A program made the position numbers and the translations under genes. Of a DNA stretch of 64,000 bases, positions 41,701 through 52,216 are shown one piece after another (position 1 is the stretch's first letter; the number at the start of each line of letters is the position of its first letter). Under the pieces are notes generated by a model, which ran no database searches, was not told the DNA's origin, and saw nothing but the letters and a program-made list of their open reading frames with translations. Source of the DNA: Methylomonas sp. AM2-LC (GTDB lineage Bacteria > Pseudomonadota > Gammaproteobacteria > Methylococcales > Methylomonadaceae); contig NZ_CP157005.1 of NCBI RefSeq assembly GCF_039904985.1, forward strand, positions 2,418,001 to 2,482,000, read 5' to 3'.

Positions 41701-44700
41701 CGGCTGGACGATTGGATAGCTGGCACCGGGTGTTATCTATGGTTAACCCAGATCGGGCAATCATTGTTAATCAAGGCGATTTAACGGATGCGGCTATCCA
41801 TAATTTGGTTGGATTTTTTACTACCTTGAGTGTGGTGGTATCCGATGTGCTGGATATCGGTAAAAAACAGATTAATTCGCGTCGCGAAGCCAATGTGGAT
41901 TTTAGCAATAAGCTGGGCTTTATGCAGGCCATGCCTGGTGAGCCGCTGGCAGATGCGGGTACAGATTCTGAACCCGATATAGATGCAGATAGCGAGCAGG
42001 ATTTGTCGCTTTCCAGCAAGCAGCAGATTCTGGCCGATACGCGTATTCTGTTAGACTGGTTTGGGGTGGAAAGTCTGCAAGCCTGGCAACAACTGGATTT
42101 TGAACAAAAGCGCGTTTATCACGAAAAATTTGCAGAAAGTTTTGAAGCTTATTTGTTCGCCGGTAAGGCACCTAATCTGGCTTTACAGAGCGTGTTTGAA
42201 CGCTTTAGAGCCTGGTTGCTGAAAATCTATCGTTCCTTACGCTCGTTAAACTCACAGTTAACTAAAGAAGTGCGTTCTGTGTTTGACCGCATGTTAGCCA
42301 GTAGTGAAGAAATCCGGCTGGCAGAACAAGTACGTGCTATGCGTCCGTTGTTTAAAACGGCGAAGGCGGCGGGCATGAGCGCCATTGAGTTTGCTGAGTA
42401 TCAGGCTTTACAGCAGGCAGCCAATAGTGCCGCCAATCGCAGTTTGCAAGGTAAAGCTTTACGCGATATGCAATGGTTACAAAATGCTGGGCGCGGTACT
42501 TTACGCAGTTTACAACAGCGTCACAGTGGCTTGCGCCGCCAGATACGTAAACAAATGCGTGCGCAGGTGAAGGACATGCCGGTGTACCGGGCTTGGGATA
42601 TTTTAACCGCGAAAAATTCCGACGTAAAACTGGATGCTAAAGGCTTGGCAGCATTGTCTTTAACAGTTGAGCAACAGGCGCACTTAAGCCGTTTGGGTAT
42701 GGTTGCACACGATGCCGAGTGGCCAATAGAGGCCGTTGCAGAATGGTATGATTATGAGTCTGCTATAGAACTAGTGATGGCCTTGCTACAAGCCGAAGCA
42801 CCCAATCAGGCTATTCGCCGCTTAACTGATCAATACCTGTTGGAACATTACGCTGAACTCGGTACACCGCAAGCGTTGAAAAGTGCTGTGCAAGCGGCAT
42901 TGCATAACGAAGTACGTGCTAAATTACTGGCTATGGAAGCGGATGCCTTGGCCATAGCCGCCGATGATATGCGCGTTTCCGTAGATACTCTGCAAGCTTA
43001 TGCACGGCGTATGCTGAGTGGCTTAAGCCTGGGTAATGTGCGTCATCAACACTTTTTACATGCCGAAGCTAGCTGTGCAGCGGATTGTGTGCAAGCTTTG
43101 CAAGAAGAAAATCCACTTCAGGCTTCGCGTAGCAAACGCCAGCAATTAATTAATTTTTATGCAACACGCCAGGCTTTACAGCTAGAATCTGAAATAGCCA
43201 CTGGTTTGGAATATAGTCAGAAATTTATCCAAGGTAACCACAAATTACCTATCAGAGAGTTTATGCTGATGTCTGGTTTACTGGATAAGTTTTATTTGTC
43301 CGGCAACAATAACAGTTTTAATGAAGTTAGTTTTGCGGAAAGTATGACCGAATGGCTGGCTATTCAGGCACAATTAGGCATACAAGTAGTGTTACCCACG
43401 CGTATTATTGCCGGTAAAGGTATACCCTATTTGCAAATGCATTATGACCAGTTTACAGAATTACTGGATACGCTGAAACAGATAGAGCATTTGGCCGCCT
43501 TGCCGCAGCGGGTATTAACCGGTAATGGCCAGCACAGCTTTAAGTCGCTGGTTAAACCCATGTTGCGCAGCATACAGCAACATGCCGAGACAAAACAAAA
43601 TTACGAACCGACCGGCCTGATATTTTTGCAGGGCTACAATGCTCTGGCAACCCGCGCTGCCTATTGGGTAGATTATCTGGGGGGTGGCAAGCAGCAGGGA
43701 CCAGTGTGGGATTATCTGATAAGGCCCGCTATCGATAGTGCTATTTTTGAAAACAGTTTTAGGGCGCAGACCTTTTTCAAGCTGGCGGGTTTTATGGAAA
43801 TGCTGTTACCTGAAGATGCCACAAGAGCTGAACAATTTTTTCCGCATATCCAGCGCAGCTTAAACCGGGAAATGTGCCTCACTATCGCTTTATACACAGC
43901 AAATCAAGGCAGTATACAACGCTTATTAGGTGGCGAAAAATGGCAGCCTGCCGACTTGACATCGATACTGGCGACCCTGCACGCCGAAGATTGGCAAATC
44001 ATTCAACAAATTTGGGATGTGTTTGCTGATTTGCGTCCACAAATTGCTGAACAACAGCAGAAAATTTTAGGTATGGCACCACACTGGCTTACCCCCTATG
44101 CACGTAGTCTTTCTGTGAATAATCGTCAGGGTCAGCCGGTTGAGGTGGTGTTACGCGGTGGCTTTTATCCGCTGCGATATGATGCACTGGGATTGGGCAG
44201 TCAGGAAACGCCGCATATCTCTACCGCTACGCGCTTATGTTTTATCAATCCCTACGATGCCCCGGTGCTATTTGGGCGCTTGGGCTATTCGCTATCCGGT
44301 ATGTTTAGTGGTGCGGCGGATATTATTCGTGACCTCGCATGGCAGGAAAATATACTGGATATACAGAAGTTTGGGCATAATGACTCGTTAATGGCCAATA
44401 TTATGGTCGGCTTTAATCCACGGCCGGTGGTTGATTTATTAGCCTGGGTAACCGATTTAAGCGCGGTTAACCGCGAGGTTGATAATGCCGAAACCGCAAT
44501 GGCCAAGTTTAAACTCAGTCCAGTAATGGCGGGTTTAAGTGTTAAAGTGTTAAATGCGGCCAGCAATGCCTTAGGCTTTGACAAAGTAGTTTCAGAGTTA
44601 CAGCCAAAGTGGTTGGCGAGCGGTATAGGCCGCTATTTGGGCAACCCGTTTGGCAGTGTCGAGTTTGTTAACGATATTTCCAAGTTTATGCGCTATCGCA

Positions 44701-45461
44701 ATGGTAAGCGGCTTAGCGATTTGGACGTGCTGCGCCAACGCATGGAAACACAGGGTGGCTCTAGTGTGACAGAGTTGCTTGCCGATATTGTCATGATACG
44801 CGCCCGGCAAGTGGCAGAAATGTGTTGCTGGTTAAGTGTTTACGAACAAACCTCGATGCAGGGTGATGTGGAATATGACGCCATCCTGGCTGCAGATCAA
44901 AAAGTAGCCAGTTTGTTACTGGGTGCTGAGTCGGATAGCTTGTGGGTGTTGGCGCGTGCAGAACCGCTGGCAGGTTTGTTTAAACAATTGTACCGTTATG
45001 CCAGCATCAGTTTTACACAAGGGAAAACAGCGCATCCCAGCGAGGCAAGTCGAGCTGAACAAGTGATAGATTATGTGTTGCAACAAGCAGTACCGTTGGT
45101 GCTGGGGCAGGCTTTGCTGAGCCGTTTGCCTGTCAATGGCGATAATATTTTTAGCCTAGCCACCCACGCTGTCGCGCAAGGTGTGGAAGCGCAATTACCC
45201 TTGTTGATGCTGACTCAGGAATTTATCGGACGTCTAAACACGCAAGGCGGTAATCTGGATAAGGCTTTAAGCCGAGGCGAGTTTTTGCATGGTATGGGAG
45301 AAGACACTGGTTTGTCGCCCTGGCTTGAGCAGCTGACGCATTATAGCGATTTTGATCAGGCTTTGTGGCAACAAGCAGAAAAACAGGTGGCGGGGGCGGA
45401 AGGTACAAAAAGAGCGTTTCGTAACACGGCTATTAAATATGGATGGTGGCATTTATTATGA
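38700..45461 (+). CDS. Giant polyvalent internal virion protein (gp16-like) with split zincin and JAB domains
   Basis: 2253 residues. The N-terminal 330 residues are Gln/Ala-rich helical virion-core type. At about 680 stands FLHESAHLFLEM (HExxH zinc motif), and at about 1147 FAESFEAYLFAGKAPN, the second half of the same zincin-type peptidase family seen in large polyvalent phage proteins. Between them lies a JAB/JAMM domain with SHNHPGDGNTFSLAD (His-x-His...Ser-x-x-Asp) at about 854. The rest (1200-2253) is helical, with LSVNNRQGQPVEVVLRGGFY-like core segments. It would be ejected into the cell and could process host proteins or ubiquitin-like conjugates. Frame intact over 6.8 kb. Confidence 0.75.
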   Translation: MTQTNPYLTRLQAEQAAAIRQTLQTVVDNKPDQEGNNQRLASQYQLPVEAVKLDTETLQRRASLDTVDYQHLVQHLPATSHLLTQPQQAAIAHDDIANLSAMEQALQFAKQSGKALLSGVYGFSEGVAGQAEAGADLLSHYVTAPLAGSVLPVDIAQPVAAAFRQIRQSQSAWRQYLTPPAQGNLASGYYAGLQSLSQNLLTLPLAVATDNPQLALNSMALTTGGQAYGRARDQGLAAPQAAVYGAADAAIEYATEQTPMGLLFKDLKASAPLFKVLTRQIASEIPGEQAATVLQDMNEWAVLHPEQTLDDYLAARPDAALQTLVATVVGTGGQTGLLHGVQALVNRQRSQTDSAEQQALNLQAINHLAAASKVLQRNPQTLQNFVENALAEGAVQHVYIDAEALQAVAAEQPQLASMPEVQQQLPTALAAGGEVSVPIAQYVRQIAPQVYAQRLLDHVRLEGEVFNRADARHYQELHAQQLQAEISDMLHAQHSNNESQLAMQAVKDSVFNQLQQVGRFSEAVHDNYATLLAHFYHVQGQKLGISGEELFRHYPLQIAGPEAEHEQAQDWQQKPLKTDDSLAETPSTSPITDNQLTAKQSESIPDNSPKQTASMVSDDTSADVLQQKPQAGTHQAWQQDPVYTHEPNTEKATGQGRGSFNPATRTITLNENADLSTFLHESAHLFLEMQVDMTWRILDQEAENQSLQDYAASLFQGPRKKSDKADNGELLMYPMSDDEAVSREFDDFYNKHHVYLRTRDDMPPGEFATKTKLMIDGKRLLATDVVKTPAQAAQAMSYMSRFPVERFEALVTNKDGVPLAIVGAFKGTRYLTPAWPETLAAEAFRIEGATDIWFSHNHPGDGNTFSLADRVLNRKLANVFRGSEITAHGFLLIGTKSGSGRYWMFEPTPAEGDEAKALPDIQPNDKHGVTKKPQAIRHVPVLERMMMDESALTKVNIYPPYSTSDAQYIAKKRTGVLLLDAGGRPKAFVPIKSEDVEVLRTAGRLDSWHRVLSMVNPDRAIIVNQGDLTDAAIHNLVGFFTTLSVVVSDVLDIGKKQINSRREANVDFSNKLGFMQAMPGEPLADAGTDSEPDIDADSEQDLSLSSKQQILADTRILLDWFGVESLQAWQQLDFEQKRVYHEKFAESFEAYLFAGKAPNLALQSVFERFRAWLLKIYRSLRSLNSQLTKEVRSVFDRMLASSEEIRLAEQVRAMRPLFKTAKAAGMSAIEFAEYQALQQAANSAANRSLQGKALRDMQWLQNAGRGTLRSLQQRHSGLRRQIRKQMRAQVKDMPVYRAWDILTAKNSDVKLDAKGLAALSLTVEQQAHLSRLGMVAHDAEWPIEAVAEWYDYESAIELVMALLQAEAPNQAIRRLTDQYLLEHYAELGTPQALKSAVQAALHNEVRAKLLAMEADALAIAADDMRVSVDTLQAYARRMLSGLSLGNVRHQHFLHAEASCAADCVQALQEENPLQASRSKRQQLINFYATRQALQLESEIATGLEYSQKFIQGNHKLPIREFMLMSGLLDKFYLSGNNNSFNEVSFAESMTEWLAIQAQLGIQVVLPTRIIAGKGIPYLQMHYDQFTELLDTLKQIEHLAALPQRVLTGNGQHSFKSLVKPMLRSIQQHAETKQNYEPTGLIFLQGYNALATRAAYWVDYLGGGKQQGPVWDYLIRPAIDSAIFENSFRAQTFFKLAGFMEMLLPEDATRAEQFFPHIQRSLNREMCLTIALYTANQGSIQRLLGGEKWQPADLTSILATLHAEDWQIIQQIWDVFADLRPQIAEQQQKILGMAPHWLTPYARSLSVNNRQGQPVEVVLRGGFYPLRYDALGLGSQETPHISTATRLCFINPYDAPVLFGRLGYSLSGMFSGAADIIRDLAWQENILDIQKFGHNDSLMANIMVGFNPRPVVDLLAWVTDLSAVNREVDNAETAMAKFKLSPVMAGLSVKVLNAASNALGFDKVVSELQPKWLASGIGRYLGNPFGSVEFVNDISKFMRYRNGKRLSDLDVLRQRMETQGGSSVTELLADIVMIRARQVAEMCCWLSVYEQTSMQGDVEYDAILAADQKVASLLLGAESDSLWVLARAEPLAGLFKQLYRYASISFTQGKTAHPSEASRAEQVIDYVLQQAVPLVLGQALLSRLPVNGDNIFSLATHAVAQGVEAQLPLLMLTQEFIGRLNTQGGNLDKALSRGEFLHGMGEDTGLSPWLEQLTHYSDFDQALWQQAEKQVAGAEGTKRAFRNTAIKYGWWHLL

Positions 45462-45693
45462 GCCTATCAATAAAAAAACGCCTCTATTGATGGTTGATTT
45501 GGCAAACAGTTTGAAGGGCAAAAATGATTAACAAATTTTGTTGCCAAAAATATGAGTGCGGGATAATATTGAATAATAAAATGAAATGTTTTTTTTGGAT
45601 GCTTAAGTCGCTTAAACGTCTGAAACTGATCGTTTTATAAAATGAATATTATAATTAAAGCATATGTTAACCGTTAGATAAAAAGGTAAGAAT

Positions 45694-46200
45694 ATGGCAC
45701 TCACTCTCGAAGAAAAAAATGCATGTGAATATCTAGTAAGCCAAATTAAAAGCCGTTACCTGAGTAATGGTTTTGCTAATAATATAGGTTTATGTTCAAT
45801 GGATCTTAATGTTCCTAGTACAAAATGCAAAGATGCAGCAAGTTATTTTAGAGGGATGGGGGATAATCTAATAGTTGAAGGAAGCAGCGATAAAAAGCAT
45901 ATTAAGATTTATGTGGTAACGCGCAAAGGCGTAATTAAGCTAAATCTTACCGGGCATGTTATGAACGGAAAAATTGATTTGACCATGAAAGGTGGCAGTG
46001 GTAAAGCGGGTGAAGCCGTGTTTAATGTTCACATTGATTTTAAAGGCGAAAGTGAATCTATGAAAAAGCAACGTCTTGAAATTTCTCAATATCAATCAAC
46101 TAAAAAGACTCCAATTGTTAAGCCTGTTCCCGTTAAACCGGTGTCTACCAACATGTTTGCATTGTTGAATATGGATGAGGATGATAGTGAGGATGATTAA
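45694..46200 (+). CDS. Hypothetical protein with acidic C-terminal tail, 168 aa
   Basis: Unknown family. 168 residues: a helical N-terminus (LTLEEKNACEYLVSQIKSRY), a beta-rich core (residues 60-120, with GRKGVIKLNLTG-like strands), a basic Lys/Pro linker (KPVPVKPV) and a tail of Asp/Glu (MDEDDSEDD). The 230-nt upstream gap is AT-rich with a TATAAT at 45650-45655. It is AT-richer than its neighbours and could be a phage or recently gained gene. Confidence 0.65.
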   Translation: MALTLEEKNACEYLVSQIKSRYLSNGFANNIGLCSMDLNVPSTKCKDAASYFRGMGDNLIVEGSSDKKHIKIYVVTRKGVIKLNLTGHVMNGKIDLTMKGGSGKAGEAVFNVHIDFKGESESMKKQRLEISQYQSTKKTPIVKPVPVKPVSTNMFALLNMDEDDSEDD

Positions 46201-46478
46201 AAAAATAATCTAACTCCTCATCAGTTACAGAAAATTTAATGCTTAGTCATCAAAGTCATCGTTCTGGCATAGATTGCCGGAATTTAGCCAGTTAGGTATT
46301 CTGGGCAAGTAGCGGTAAGATAGGTATCGGTTACCTGTTTGCGTATGCTGAATAGATAAAGCCTCTGCGCCTGACTGGTCGCCAAAGGAATGATGGGGCG
46401 TTTATAGTACTCCCGTCGGCCAAAAAATCCGTTCAAGATAGAGTTAACGGCTCAGGAAACCTAAGGAGAGATGAGAGG

Positions 46479-46916
46479 ATGAAATTGTACTTAAGGCGAG
46501 TAGAATCAGTGTCGCTATTGGCGTTTCTGCAAGCGGGATGCAGCCTGTTTGGCTCTGATAATCCACCCGAACCAGTGGTTGAAATCCCGGTACATAAGGA
46601 GCAGGCGCAGGAACAGAATAAAGAGCCGATGATTATGCATCAGGTGCGTAGTGGTGAAACTCTGGCTTGTATTGCCAAATGGTATACGGGCAGTGAGAAC
46701 CAGTGGTTGGCTATTTCCGCTTACAATTCAGACGTAAACTGTAAAAATCTAAAGGAGAATGATGTTATCAAGATTCCCCTGGATATTGCCACCAGCCATA
46801 AAGAACCCCCTAGCGACTCTTTAGGCTCTCAGTGTTTGCAGCACAAGAAACATGTTCGCATCAAGACACCTGCTTTAATGCCTTCGCCATCAATAGAGAC
46901 TTTTGCACCCAAATAA
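46479..46916 (+). CDS. LysM domain lipoprotein
   Basis: 145 residues. The N-terminal segment with RRVESVSLLAFLQAGC is a short lipoprotein signal whose lipobox LQAGC places the lipidated Cys at 21. A LysM domain (about 52-100; HQVRSGETLACIAKWYTGSE ... NDVIKIPL) binds peptidoglycan. The Lys/Pro-rich C-terminus is disordered. It is likely an outer-membrane-anchored protein holding the cell wall. RBS AAGGAGAGATGAGAGG is strong. The gene stops just before the dispersed repeat at 46924. Confidence 0.82.
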   Translation: MKLYLRRVESVSLLAFLQAGCSLFGSDNPPEPVVEIPVHKEQAQEQNKEPMIMHQVRSGETLACIAKWYTGSENQWLAISAYNSDVNCKNLKENDVIKIPLDIATSHKEPPSDSLGSQCLQHKKHVRIKTPALMPSPSIETFAPK

Positions 46917-46923
46917 TATTGGC

Positions 46924-46996
46924 AAACTTCGAAAAACCACCTTTCGACAAGGCTCCCCTGAGCAAAGTCGAAGCACAAAAGCCAGGTTCTTCGAGG
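46924..46996. repeat. Small palindromic dispersed repeat, copy 2
   Basis: CTTCGAAAAACC at 46927-46938 and GGTTCTTCGAG near 46985-46995 bound the element. It shares the same internal order and about 75-80% identity with 1366-1437. It lies between the convergent LysM and Nudix genes, where it can act as a hairpin terminator. Confidence 0.75.
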
Positions 46997-47021
46997 TTCG
47001 CATCGGTTGGATTCAATTCAA

Positions 47022-47465
47022 TCAGGAAAAATATGGCAGATTATTGGGGTGTACTGCGCTTAGATCGTCGCTTTGCTTGAATAACTGATATTCCTGATGC
47101 TGTTGAGGCGGCAGTGACAGTGGATCAATAGTCAAATGCAAGCGGTAGGCCAAAACTACGTAGTGCGTGCTTATGCCTGGAGCGTGGGCAAAGTTAGTGT
47201 CGTATAGATGAGTAAAGGCACCGATAAGCTGGCCTTTGTCGATGGTTAATGTCATTCCAAGTTCTGTTGCAGTGATACGTTGGAAAGCCTGTTCCAAGGA
47301 TTCACCTTTAAAAATACGTCCACCGGGCACAAACCAGTAGCCAGCAGCCGGTTCGTTGACCCGCTTACCCATCAGAATAGCATTGTCAGCATTGCTTACC
47401 ACCAAATCGATAGATACCAACGGGGTAAGGTTAACCACTTCGAGAAAATCATCTTTGTTGAGCAT
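47022..47465 (-). CDS. GDP-mannose mannosyl hydrolase-like Nudix protein
   Basis: About 147 residues. The sequence follows E. coli WcaH (GDPMH): DFLEVVNLTPLVSIDLVVSN, then the Nudix box GGRIFKGESLEQAF...ATELGM, in which the family's changed box (no second REUXEE Glu pair) is kept, and ISTHYVVLAYRLHL. It hydrolyses GDP-mannose or GDP-fucose to GDP and sugar. The frame is open to 47534, but ATG 47465 gives the family start MLNKDDF and no RBS supports the longer form. It acts in surface-glycan precursor control. Confidence 0.85.
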   Translation of the reverse strand: MLNKDDFLEVVNLTPLVSIDLVVSNADNAILMGKRVNEPAAGYWFVPGGRIFKGESLEQAFQRITATELGMTLTIDKGQLIGAFTHLYDTNFAHAPGISTHYVVLAYRLHLTIDPLSLPPQQHQEYQLFKQSDDLSAVHPNNLPYFS

Positions 47466-47785
47466 AAAATTTGGAATAATAAATTGAGTGAAGACAACAG
47501 TTGTCGCGGCTGTGAACACGGGAAAGATAAGCATTCACAGGTTAAGATAAAAAACCGATTTATGTATTAGTTTTGCTGGTATTTGTGAATGATGAGCCAT
47601 CTTTTGTGCTTAAACACAGCTGACCACATTTTAACCCAGAAAATAAAGAAGACTATAGTTACAAGCTAAACATGCACCAGCGAAACAAAAATGCATATCA
47701 AAACCCTGACTCGATATTGCCATTGTCAGCGTTGGTGCATGGGGTTTTTCGAAACCCAGTAACGCATTAAAACAAGGCTAGCTAA

Positions 47786-48085
47786 TTACATAGGCATCTG
47801 GGATAAATGCTCCTTCAGTTTGGTGGCGACCAGATTGTCGTAATGACGTTTCAATACGGAATCGGTTGGGCGCGGAAATAAGGTGACTTCAATCTCCTGT
47901 TGTAAATGGGTCAGATACTGATTCTCAAACATTGAATCCGCCGATAAATCGGCCTCTGATATCGACACTGTGCGATCGACAGGTTGATCATTTTTAGCTA
48001 GTAATGACGCAGAGCCACTTTGTGGCCAAAACACACAAATAGCGACGAATGCAACCATGACAAATACCATAAGTACTTCAATCAT
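47786..48085 (-). CDS. Small single-span membrane protein, hypothetical
   Basis: 99 residues. One N-terminal membrane helix (residues 2-19, IEVLMVFVMVAFVAICVF) is followed by a polar domain with a helical C-terminus (VLKRHYDNLVATKLKEHL). A GAGGTG-type leader precedes ATG 48085. No known family. It lies alone between the Nudix gene and parE. Confidence 0.6.
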   Translation of the reverse strand: MIEVLMVFVMVAFVAICVFWPQSGSASLLAKNDQPVDRTVSISEADLSADSMFENQYLTHLQQEIEVTLFPRPTDSVLKRHYDNLVATKLKEHLSQMPM

Positions 48086-48534
48086 TTTGACACCTCACAT
48101 CAACTGAAAAATTACCAGGCAAGCGTTTTTGCAAATATCACATAGTCACTGCTTGGTATTTACTATTCAGCAAGTTACATACCAATTGTTATTTTTAATA
48201 ACATGATGATTATATTGATTTTTTATAAATTTGGCTGAGAGCCAAAATTGGGGATATGCACCAATTTGTTGTTTTTTGCACAAATTAATAGGGTTGTCTA
48301 CTTTAAGGAACATGTGGTGAAATTAGGCTTTTGCGTTTATTTTTACACAATATACGGAGTGTACCTCACCGCAGCCTTGTGATTAACTTGGCAGGCTATC
48401 TGATTTTTGGATAACTGGTCAGTGTATTTATATGGTTATGAATCAATGTGTTGAGCGTGGTGTGTCGCACAGAGTAGTGCGTTTTTTGCAATCGCTGTGC
48501 TTGCTGGTATTGGCGCATCGGATAAAAACTTAAC

Positions 48535-48561
48535 TTTACACTTAATAGTTACCTTTATAAT
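48535..48561 (+). promoter_or_regulatory. Probable parE promoter
   Basis: TTTACA (48535-48540) and TATAAT (48556-48561) are separated by 15 nt; the -10 box is perfect and the spacing slightly short. It lies 70 nt before the parE start. The remainder of the 545-nt gap 48086-48630 is AT-rich and shows no gene. Confidence 0.45.
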
Positions 48562-48627
48562 AGCTAATTAGGCTATGCTTTATCTTCAAACTAGCCGAAT
48601 TTTCATCTACCTGCACAACAAAGTTAA

Positions 48628-50520
<1,893 letters not shown>

Positions 50521-50586
50521 CAAGCGAGTCGCTATTTTTGCGAAAGCTTGTTTAGGGGCATCCCAGCCCCAACAAGCGGCAAAAAC
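50521..50586 (+). repeat. 66-bp island repeat, copy 1
   Basis: Begins directly after the parE stop codon. The 66 nt are identical to 55875-55940. The core CTTGTTTAGGGGC...GCCCCAACAAG forms a stem with a six-nt loop, so it is a palindromic REP-like unit. The right end at 50586 abuts the IS6-type left end. A diverged reverse copy is at 53102-53154. Confidence 0.85.
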
Positions 50587-51375
50587 GGTTCTGTCGCAAA
50601 TTTTTCAGGAACCAAAATCCAACTTTCCGCCGGACAGAGTTATCCTGCTAACGACATAAATTGCCGGTAAGCCGGAATTCCGATTTGCGACAACTGGCCC
50701 TTCCGGATCATATGCGCTGTATCAATGCCGGCTAAGGTCGCTTGGGCAGAATGAAATGCCTTGAACCCTAGTATCGGATTGGTCAGCTTTTTGATGAACC
50801 GATGATCCTGTTCCACTCGATTGTTCAGATATTTGACCTGCAGGATCTCGATGAGGTAGATCCAACCGACCAGGAATAACAAGATGTTCATGTTCAGCAA
50901 ACCGGCTTCGTTTGAACCGCTCTTGTCGATGACTACACTATTCGGCAGGCCATTGTTATCGATCGCCTGTTTGAAAAAGCGTGTGGACGCCTCTTCCTGA
51001 CAGCATAAAATCAATAGTATCGCCATACTTATCAATGGCCCGGTACAGGTATACCCATTGGCCTTTGACTTTAATATAGGTTTCGTCCATCCTCCTGGAA
51101 TTGGAGGCCGTTCGTTTGCTTTTCTTCGCGGCCTCGGCAATCATCGGCGAATACCGGATCACCCAGCGATTGAGCGTTGAGTGATCAAAGTGGACACCGC
51201 GCTCTTCTAAAATTTCTTCAAGATCCCGATACGATACGCCATAACGAACATAAAAGTAAACGGCGTAAAGGATGGCATCTTTTGGATAATGGGCGCCACG
51301 GAAATTTATCATGCTTTCGGCCTACTCAAATTCATGGCATTATCGCAAAGAGCCGGCAAAATTTGCGACAAAGCC
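50587..51375. mobile_element. IS6-family insertion sequence
   Basis: 789-bp element with terminal inverted repeats GGTTCTGTCGCAAATTTT (50587-50604) and AAAATTTGCGACAAAGCC (51358-51375), 16 of 18 matching when paired; the size is typical of the IS6 family. No 8-bp target duplication is seen (GCAAAAAC on the left, ACATCGGG on the right), so it has probably taken part in a deletion or inversion. Its transposase gene is frameshifted. Confidence 0.85.
50640..51312 (-). pseudogene. IS6-family transposase, frameshifted
   Basis: Two frames make up one DDE transposase. The upstream frame (51312 to about 50995) has the N-terminal RYGVSYRDLEEILEERGVHF and RMDETYIKVKGQWVYLYRAI with the first catalytic Asp. 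The downstream frame (about 51005 to 50640) has SVVIDKSGSNEAGL (second Asp) and RVEQDHRFIKKLTNP (Glu). A single-base shift near 51000 separates them, after TIDFML. Family members are one 230-240-residue frame, so this copy is likely inactive unless it frameshifts. Confidence 0.8.
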
Positions 51376-51476
51376 ACATCGGGAAAAACTTTGCTAAACC
51401 TTAGGGGAGCATGCAAAAATTTGCTGGTTGTTATTTTTTCATTGCACCCAGTGCTACAATGATGTATATTTTTCTT

Positions 51477-51866
51477 ATGAACGCCAATACTGAAACTTCA
51501 TCAAGGATTTTTAAGACAGCTTGGTTCGCAAAGGCTGCAAAAAAAGCACTCATTACTAACGAAGAGCTTTGTTTAGCAATCCAGCAGGTCATGCTAGGCC
51601 AATCCGACGATTTAGGTGGAGGGGTGTTTAAAAAACGCCTAAACAATAATCGACACCGCTCCATCATTCTTGCTAAGGGTGGTCGGCACTGGGTTTATAC
51701 CTATCTTTTTGCCAAGAAAGACCGAGACAACATTAGCAGTGATGAGCTAGCCGAGTTTAAGAAGTTGGCTGCCCTATATGGCCTACAGACCGATGTAGCG
51801 ATTGATGCCGCGATAAAAAACGGCGATTTATTGGAGATTTGCAATGCCCAAAAAACCTCAATTTAA
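51477..51866 (+). CDS. RelE-type toxin of a toxin-antitoxin pair (PF06296-like)
   Basis: About 129 residues. The pattern FKTAWFAKAAKKALITNEEL ... GGGVFKKRLNNNRHRSIILA ... YTYLFAKKDRDNISSDELAE matches the RelE-fold toxin family that is paired with a downstream XRE antitoxin (NadS type); these cut mRNA on the ribosome. ATG 51477 is preferred over 51411. A TGCTACAAT extended -10 box at 51452-51460 lies just upstream. The stop overlaps the antitoxin start by 23 nt. Confidence 0.85.
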   Translation: MNANTETSSRIFKTAWFAKAAKKALITNEELCLAIQQVMLGQSDDLGGGVFKKRLNNNRHRSIILAKGGRHWVYTYLFAKKDRDNISSDELAEFKKLAALYGLQTDVAIDAAIKNGDLLEICNAQKTSI

Positions 51867-52167
51867 AAGCGATGCGTTTGAAGCCATCCATAGCGGGGCT
51901 AAAGGTCTATTTCAAGCCGGTGGTATTGATAAGACAACTATGCGCGAGTTTGACGAGTCTTGCCTTTCCATGCCTATGGAAATAGAGCCGCAACAGATAA
52001 AACTGATCCGTGAAAACAACCATGTCAGCCAGCCCATCTTTGCCCGTTACCTAAACACCAGCGAATCGACGATACAGAAATGGGAAACCGGCGCAAAGCG
52101 TCCCAGCGGTATGGCTCTAAAGCTCTTAGCTATTGTCCAGAAGCATGGCTTGCAAATACTTACATAG
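51844..52167 (+). CDS. XRE-family antitoxin (HigA/NadS-like)
   Basis: 107 residues. The C-terminal helix-turn-helix (about 50-105) has IKLIRENNHVSQPIFARYLN and SESTIQKWETGAKRPSGMAL, the usual HigA-like arrangement; the front is a flexible toxin-binding segment. It neutralises the toxin and represses the operon. The gene overlaps the toxin 3' end, giving the toxin-first order. Confidence 0.88.
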   Translation: MPKKPQFKSDAFEAIHSGAKGLFQAGGIDKTTMREFDESCLSMPMEIEPQQIKLIRENNHVSQPIFARYLNTSESTIQKWETGAKRPSGMALKLLAIVQKHGLQILT

Positions 52168-52216
52168 TTGGGGGTGTAAGCCGGAACCCCAGAAAATTTT
52201 GTCACACAGAATAAAC

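Noticed and set aside
38700..45461. Many minus-strand frames of 60-130 codons
   Set aside because: They are shadows of the 2253-codon gene; codon use and lack of RBS argue against them.
46201..46478. Possible c-di-GMP or other riboswitch before the LysM gene
   Set aside because: The gap has a few hairpins, but I could not match the conserved core of any riboswitch class.
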